From JACPAP01 sp035287045 (GTDB taxonomy: Bacteria; Gemmatimonadota; Gemmatimonadetes; Gemmatimonadales; GWC2-71-9), in contig DATECF010000066.1 of the NCBI GenBank assembly GCA_035287045.1, positions 9,415-73,414 on the forward strand: 64,000 nt of DNA, given 5' to 3'. Positions 59,392 through 64,000 of the stretch are shown in pieces (position 1 is the first letter of the stretch; every line of letters starts with the position of its first letter). The translations under genes were made by a program, and so were the position numbers. The notes under the pieces were generated by a model, which saw nothing but the letters and a program-made list of their open reading frames with translations, was not told the origin of the DNA and made no database searches.

Positions 59392-60866
59392 GCACCGGCA
59401 CCATGCAGCCGCGCGAGTTTTTGGACAGCGTTGCCGCGCTGCTGCAGCGGCGCACCGGTTTGATGTTCAGCGAGGCGCGCCGCCCCGAGTTGGAGCGTGG
59501 AGTTCGCAAGACGATGCAAGCAACGCGTGCACGCGGCGGCGAGGCGTACTTGGCGCGGCTCGAGGCTGACCCTCAGACGCTGGACGATCTCGTGGCCGAG
59601 ATCACGATCGGGGAGACCTACTTCTTCCGCGAGCCGGAGCAATTCGCCGTGCTACGGGAGCACATCCTCCCGGATCTGCTCGCCCGAGGCTCGGATGACA
59701 GGCCCCTGCGCGTCTGGAGCGCCGGATGCGCCACCGGCGAAGAGCCTTACAGTATTGCGATGGTGGTGAGCGAGCTGGGCCTGAATCGGACGACGCACAT
59801 CCTCGGGACGGACATTTCGCGCGCCGCCCTGGTCCGCGCTCGCGGCGCCCGCTACACGCGGTGGTCGTTCCGCGGCGTCCCCGAGACGGTGGTCCAGACC
59901 CACTTCGCACCACGGGGCGGCGAACTGGTGCTCAATCCTGGGATACGGAGCGCCGTGGAGTTCGGCTACCTCAATCTTGCGGAGGACACCTATCCGTCGT
60001 TGGCCACCGGGGTGTGGGGGATGGACCTGATCCTGTGCCGCAACGTGCTCATCTACTTCGACCCCGGCACGGTGGCTCGGGCAGCCAACCGGCTGCTGGA
60101 CAGTCTCGCCGAGGGCGGCTGGTTGCTGCTGGGTGCGTCCGATCCGCTGCTCAGCGATCTGGCTCCCAGCGAGGTCGTCGTGACGCGAGCCGGCCTCGCG
60201 TACCGTCGGCCGCCACGGCCCGGCTCGCAGAGTCCCGTTGTCGACCCGCCGTCACGACTGGTCTTCCCCGAACCGGCCTCGGCCTCGGGCCCTGTGGCTC
60301 CCCCAGTGCCCCAGGCGTCGCCGGCGTTCACGCAGCCCCCGGCGTTGGTGGCGGCGGCGGACGCGGCCGGCGAGGCCGCCGAGTGCTACGCGCGGCACGA
60401 CTACTTAGGCGCCGCGGAGATCGCCACCATCGCGCTCGCCCGGGAACGCCAGGACCCGGCGCTGTGGGTGCTCTTGGTGCGAGCCCTGGCGAACCACGGA
60501 GACCTGGCCGCAGCCGGCCGCGCCAGCGTGGCGGGTCTCGACCGCCATCGCACGTCGGCGGAACTGACCTACTTGCACGCGGTGCTGCTGGCGGAGGGAG
60601 GGCGCCCGGCGGAGTCGGCCAGCGCGGCCCGTGCGGCGCTCTACCTTGACCGGCAAATGGCCGTGGCCCACCTGGCGCTCGGCGCCGCGCTCGCCAAGCT
60701 GGGTGACGCACCGGGGGCACGGCGGTCGTTTCGGAACGCCGCCCAGCTATTGGCCGCGATGCCTCCAGACCGGGTCGTCCCAGCCTCCGACGGCGAGCCG
60801 GCCGGACGGCTCGCGGAGATGACCCGGCTCCAGCTCCAGTTGATGGGCAAAGGGGAGCCGCAATGA
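59388..60866 (+). CDS. CheR methyltransferase with C-terminal TPR (WspC-like)
   Basis: The 492-residue protein has a CheR domain (about 5-270). Visible features are the N-terminal helical part LLQRRTGLMFSEARRPELE, the SAM site VWSAGCATGEEPYSIAM, GTDISRAALVRARGARY and LILCRNVLIYFDPGT. A proline-rich linker (about 275-330) and TPR-like helical repeats (about 335-480) follow. It methylates glutamates of the chemoreceptor. CheR with a TPR tail is typical of Wsp and related non-flagellar systems. The GTG start overlaps the first cheW. Confidence 0.94.
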   Translation: MSTGTMQPREFLDSVAALLQRRTGLMFSEARRPELERGVRKTMQATRARGGEAYLARLEADPQTLDDLVAEITIGETYFFREPEQFAVLREHILPDLLARGSDDRPLRVWSAGCATGEEPYSIAMVVSELGLNRTTHILGTDISRAALVRARGARYTRWSFRGVPETVVQTHFAPRGGELVLNPGIRSAVEFGYLNLAEDTYPSLATGVWGMDLILCRNVLIYFDPGTVARAANRLLDSLAEGGWLLLGASDPLLSDLAPSEVVVTRAGLAYRRPPRPGSQSPVVDPPSRLVFPEPASASGPVAPPVPQASPAFTQPPALVAAADAAGEAAECYARHDYLGAAEIATIALARERQDPALWVLLVRALANHGDLAAAGRASVAGLDRHRTSAELTYLHAVLLAEGGRPAESASAARAALYLDRQMAVAHLALGAALAKLGDAPGARRSFRNAAQLLAAMPPDRVVPASDGEPAGRLAEMTRLQLQLMGKGEPQ

Positions 60867-61348
60867 AGGCCGACCGCGAGATCCTCGCGGAACGGGCGAA
60901 GGCCCTGGCCACGCCCCTCATGCCCCCGCCGGCAGACACCATCGAGCTGGTGACCTTCCAGCTGGCGAACGAGACATACGGGATTGAGTCCCGCTACGTG
61001 GTGGAGGTGTTCCCGCTCGCCCAACTCGCCGCCATGCCCGGAGCCAGGCCACCCGTGTTCGGGCTGACCGGCTGGCGGGGGGAATTGCTCCCAGTGCTCG
61101 ACCTTCGGCCCGTGCTGGGCGTGGCGAGCACCGGCCTCAATGACTTGAGCCGCGTGATTGTGCTCGGTGAAGCCCGGGCCGCGTTCGGCGTGCTGGCCGA
61201 CGCCGTGCGGGAAATCGTCACGCTGCCGCTGTCGGAGGTGAGAGAGCCGCCGGAGGGCGTTGCCGCGGCGCGGGACTACCTGCGCGGCGTGACCGGCCAA
61301 GCCCTGCTCGTCCTCGCGGCCGAGCAGTTGCTCAAGCTTCACGCATGA
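60863..61348 (+). CDS. Second CheW-type adaptor (WspD-like)
   Basis: The 161-residue protein has an N-terminal extension of about 30 residues and a CheW domain (IELVTFQLANETYGIESRYV, FGLTGWRGELLPVLDLRPVL, VIVLGEARAAFGVLADAVRE). The ATG overlaps the cheR stop (ATGA). Two different CheW proteins around a TPR-CheR is the arrangement of Wsp-type systems. Confidence 0.92.
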   Translation: MKADREILAERAKALATPLMPPPADTIELVTFQLANETYGIESRYVVEVFPLAQLAAMPGARPPVFGLTGWRGELLPVLDLRPVLGVASTGLNDLSRVIVLGEARAAFGVLADAVREIVTLPLSEVREPPEGVAAARDYLRGVTGQALLVLAAEQLLKLHA

Positions 61349-61355
61349 GGAGGAT

Positions 61356-62846
61356 GTGATGCACTGGACCGTGAGTCGCCGGATCGCCGCCGGTTTCGCG
61401 CTGGGGCTGGGCCTCGTGGTCGTGGTCACGGCGCTCGCCGCCTGGGCCCTGATCCGGACGTCGAGATCGTATCAGGAAGCCCTGGACGACGAGCGCCGGA
61501 TCCTGATTCCGGCGCTCGAAGCCGAGTCCGACACGCGACGGGCGCAGCTGGACTATCTCCGATTCTTACTCGGCCCAGCGGAGGAGTTCGCCCGCAGCCG
61601 CGACAGCACGCTGGCGGTGGCCAGGGGGCTGGTGGAGCAGCTGCGCGACGCCACCCAGACACCGGAAGGGCGCACGTTGTGGATCGAAGCGTTAGCGGCG
61701 CTCGCTCGCTGGGAGGAAGCGTCACGGGCTTCCATGGCGGCGGCCCGAGCGGGGCGCCAAGCCGAAGCCATGCGCATTCGTGATCAGGAGGCGACGCCGG
61801 CCCGGGATGCCATGCGGGAACGTATGCGCGCGGGCATAGACCGCGCCGAGCGGCGCACGGAAGACGCCGTGCTGGCCGCAACGGCGGCCGCAGGCAGGAT
61901 GCGCATGCTGTTGCTCCTCGGCGCCGCCCTCGCGCTGATCGTGGGAACTATCTCGGCGGTGCTGTTAAACCGCGCCGTGAGCGGACCGCTGAAGGAGACC
62001 ACCGGGGTCCTGGCATCCAGTGCGGCCGAGATCCTGGCGGCAACGACGCAGCAGGCTGCCGGGGCCACCGAATCCTCGGCGGCCGTGGCGGAGACGGTCA
62101 CCACCGTGGAGGAGGTCACCCAGACCGCCGAGCAGGCGACGCAGCGCGCCCGGGCGGTAGCGGACTCTTCTCAGCGAGCGGCGGAGATCGGGAAGGCTGG
62201 GCGCCGTGCGGTGGAGGAGTCGGTGACCGGCATGACCGGCGTGAAGGAGCAGGTGGAATCCATCGCGGGGAGTATCCTGGCTCTGGCCGAGCAGGCGCAG
62301 GCGATCGGCGAGATCATCGCGAGCGTCAATGACATTGCTGAACAAACCAACCTGCTGGCCCTCAATGCCGCGGTGGAGGCGGCGCGAGCCGGCGAACAGG
62401 GACGCGGATTCGCCGTGGTGGCAGGGGAAGTCAAGAGCCTCGCCGAGCAGTCGAAGAAAGCCACCATCGAAGTGCGGCGGATCCTGGGCGAGATCCAACG
62501 CGCCACCAGCTCGGCGGTGATGACCACCGAGCAGGGCACCAAGCAGGTAGCCGCCACCACCAAGCAAGTGACCGAAGCCGGCGAGACCATCCGAGCGTTG
62601 ACCGACGCGGTGGCGGAAGCCGCCCAGGCGGCGGCCCAGATCGTGGCCTCGGCGGGTCAGCAGGCGGCAGGGATGACGCAGATCCGCCAGGCGATCGGCA
62701 ACATCCATGAGGCGACGCAGCAGAACCTCGCGTCGACCAAGCAGGCGGAGCGTGCCGCCCAGGACCTGAACGCGCTGGGCACCAAGCTGCTGGATCTGGT
62801 GAGCGGTAACCACGGCACCAGAACCCGGGCCCTCAGCGTGGGATGA
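61356..62846 (+). CDS. Methyl-accepting chemotaxis protein (WspA-like)
   Basis: The 496-residue receptor has a short cytoplasmic start and a first membrane segment (about 10-33). A helical periplasmic domain of about 150 residues resembling a four-helix bundle follows, then a second membrane segment (about 183-205). There is a short or degenerate HAMP region and a long coiled-coil signalling domain with the tip EIIASVNDIAEQTNLLALNA and EAARAGEQGRGFAVVAGEVK. No C-terminal CheR-docking pentapeptide is present, fitting a CheR with its own TPR tail. A GTG at 61356, directly followed by ATG, is preceded by GAGGA. Confidence 0.94.
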   Translation: MMHWTVSRRIAAGFALGLGLVVVVTALAAWALIRTSRSYQEALDDERRILIPALEAESDTRRAQLDYLRFLLGPAEEFARSRDSTLAVARGLVEQLRDATQTPEGRTLWIEALAALARWEEASRASMAAARAGRQAEAMRIRDQEATPARDAMRERMRAGIDRAERRTEDAVLAATAAAGRMRMLLLLGAALALIVGTISAVLLNRAVSGPLKETTGVLASSAAEILAATTQQAAGATESSAAVAETVTTVEEVTQTAEQATQRARAVADSSQRAAEIGKAGRRAVEESVTGMTGVKEQVESIAGSILALAEQAQAIGEIIASVNDIAEQTNLLALNAAVEAARAGEQGRGFAVVAGEVKSLAEQSKKATIEVRRILGEIQRATSSAVMTTEQGTKQVAATTKQVTEAGETIRALTDAVAEAAQAAAQIVASAGQQAAGMTQIRQAIGNIHEATQQNLASTKQAERAAQDLNALGTKLLDLVSGNHGTRTRALSVG

Positions 62847-64000
62847 ACCGAGACCAGCTGGCGACGCGTCTTCGGGCCACCTTCGTGGCCGAGCTGGAGG
62901 ACCAGGTCCGCGCCTTGAACGCCGACCTCCTGGGGCTCGAGCAGCAGCCCCGCGACGCCGAGCGACTGAAGTCGCTCTTCCGGGTGGCGCACACGCTCAA
63001 GGGCGCGGCCCGGGCCGCGAGTGTGCCGCTGGTGGAGCTGGTGTGCCACGCCCTGGAGACCCTGCTGGGCAAGGCGCGAGACGGCAAGCTCCCACTGGGC
63101 CCGGACCACTTCGCGCTGCTGTTTTCCGCGGCCGATGCCCTGAGGGACGCCGGCGCTCGCTTGAGAGACGGTCAGGACCTCGGAGAATCACCGCTGGCCA
63201 GCTTGGCCGAGGCGCTGGCGCGATCGGCGCCATCGGGCACCCAGCGGGCCGGGCCCGCCCAACCGGCGTCTCGCAGCGCGGTCCCGGCACCTGAACCCGG
63301 CGACGAGCAGGTTCGCGTCCAGGCCGAGAAGCTCGACGACCTGCTGGCCTCGTCGGTGCAGCTGCTGGCCCTGAGCAGCCGAACCGGCGCCCGCGGGACC
63401 GCCCTGGAATCCCTGCGGGACGCCGCCGCCCGACACGCAGCCGATTGGGAACGCACCGGCCGTCGTCTGCGCCTCGTGCTCGAGCGGTCCGGCGCACCCC
63501 CGTCGGCCACGCAGGAGATCAACCGGCTCCAGGCGGACCTGCGGCAACTCGCCCAAGACGCCACGCACCTCGCCGCGGCCGCCGCGCGTGACGGGCGGGT
63601 CTTCTCGCAGGTGACGGACGACCTGCTGTACCAAGCCCGCCGCCTGCGCATGCGCCCCTTCGCCGATGGGTGCGAGGCCCTGCCCCGGACGGTGCGCGAC
63701 CTGGCCACCGCGGCGGGCAAAGAGGCGGATCTCGTGATCACCGGGGGCGAGGTCGAGGCCGACCGTGCCGTGCTCGATGGACTGCGAGAGGTGTTGCTGC
63801 ATCTGGTGCGCAACGCCGTGGATCACGGGATCGAGATGCCCGCCGCGCGCGAGCGCGCCGGCAAAGCTCGCCGCGGCACCATCACCGTCGCCGCGGCGCT
63901 CACCGGTGACCGCCTGGTGGTCACGGTGGCCGACGACGGCGCCGGGCTCAATCTCCCGGGTGTGCGGGCGCAGCTGGAGCAAAAGGGGCTCCCCGCCCCC
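62843..64000 (+). CDS. cheA: CheA-type chemosensory histidine kinase, 5' part (WspE-like; cut by window edge)
   Basis: The frame opens with ATG 62843, overlapping the mcp stop (ATGA), and is still open at base 64000 (386 codons). An N-terminal HPt domain carries the phosphorylation site His 50 in FRVAHTLKGAA. A linker of low complexity, a dimerisation/linker helical region (about 150-270) and the start of the ATPase domain follow, with the N box LVRNAVDHGIE (Asn 324) and DDGAGL. The missing part should hold the rest of the ATPase and the CheW-like domain. If the operon is Wsp-like, a C-terminal receiver domain would follow. Confidence 0.94.
   Translation, partial: MNRDQLATRLRATFVAELEDQVRALNADLLGLEQQPRDAERLKSLFRVAHTLKGAARAASVPLVELVCHALETLLGKARDGKLPLGPDHFALLFSAADALRDAGARLRDGQDLGESPLASLAEALARSAPSGTQRAGPAQPASRSAVPAPEPGDEQVRVQAEKLDDLLASSVQLLALSSRTGARGTALESLRDAAARHAADWERTGRRLRLVLERSGAPPSATQEINRLQADLRQLAQDATHLAAAAARDGRVFSQVTDDLLYQARRLRMRPFADGCEALPRTVRDLATAAGKEADLVITGGEVEADRAVLDGLREVLLHLVRNAVDHGIEMPAARERAGKARRGTITVAAALTGDRLVVTVADDGAGLNLPGVRAQLEQKGLPAP

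Overview
The window is a 64 kb stretch of high-GC bacterial chromosome, densely packed and almost free of accessory DNA. I see no insertion sequences, prophage or CRISPR. Gene content and order (rpsA-cmk-aroA-tyrA, rplM-rpsI-rpsB-tsf-pyrH-frr-cdsA-dxr-rseP, mreBCD-mrdA-rodA, rpsO-pnp, an archaeal/eukaryal-type ProRS, several peptidases with lipoprotein or Sec signals) suggest a free-living environmental bacterium with an outer membrane. A Gemmatimonadota-like lineage is my best guess. That is inference from style and order, not a database result.

Layout. 1-2949 (+): the 3' end of purF, then pyruvate phosphate dikinase. 2954-3399: a long hairpin and a convergent tmRNA gene. 3514-6664 (-): a translationally coupled dus-larB-GGDEF trio. 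6759-7211 (+): a stand-alone PTS EIIA protein. 7297-20472 (-): one long run of genes with almost no gaps, mreB-mreC-mreD-mrdA-rodA-accD-folC-hisS-proS-lysA-guaA, joining cell-wall elongation to lipid, folate, tRNA-charging, lysine and GMP synthesis. 20524-25421 (-): rpsO, pnp, an M16 peptidase and alanine dehydrogenase. 25528-26520 (+): a Ser/Thr protein kinase. 26596-33840 (-): the ribosomal-protein/translation-factor/isoprenoid/phospholipid operon, with a good sigma70-type promoter in front. 33931-38749 (-): an acyl-CoA carboxylase operon with an rRNA methyltransferase gene inserted between the biotin carboxylase and the biotin carrier. 38817-44481 (-): rpsA, cmk, aroA, tyrA and a TauE/DUF1634 pair. 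44538-48727: M1 and M20 peptidases separated by a small opposite-strand membrane protein.

From 48848 onward the window turns to signalling. A membrane protein with a degenerate HD-GYP domain (-) is divergent from a sigma54-dependent activator (+) whose receiver domain lacks the phosphorylation site. Two nearly identical 17-bp sequences with sigma54 -24/-12 spacing lie on either side of the activator gene. The second sits just upstream of a lipoprotein-TPR gene pair. After tRNA-Leu, ilvE and a cupin come a PAS-LuxR regulator and a NarL-type kinase/regulator pair. Next is a chemosensory operon cheW-cheR(TPR)-cheW-mcp-cheA, which runs off the end of the window. Its parts match the Wsp type of non-motility chemosensory system in a different order. 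With the GGDEF protein and the degenerate HD-GYP protein, cyclic-di-GMP signalling is the likely common theme of the less ordinary parts of the window.
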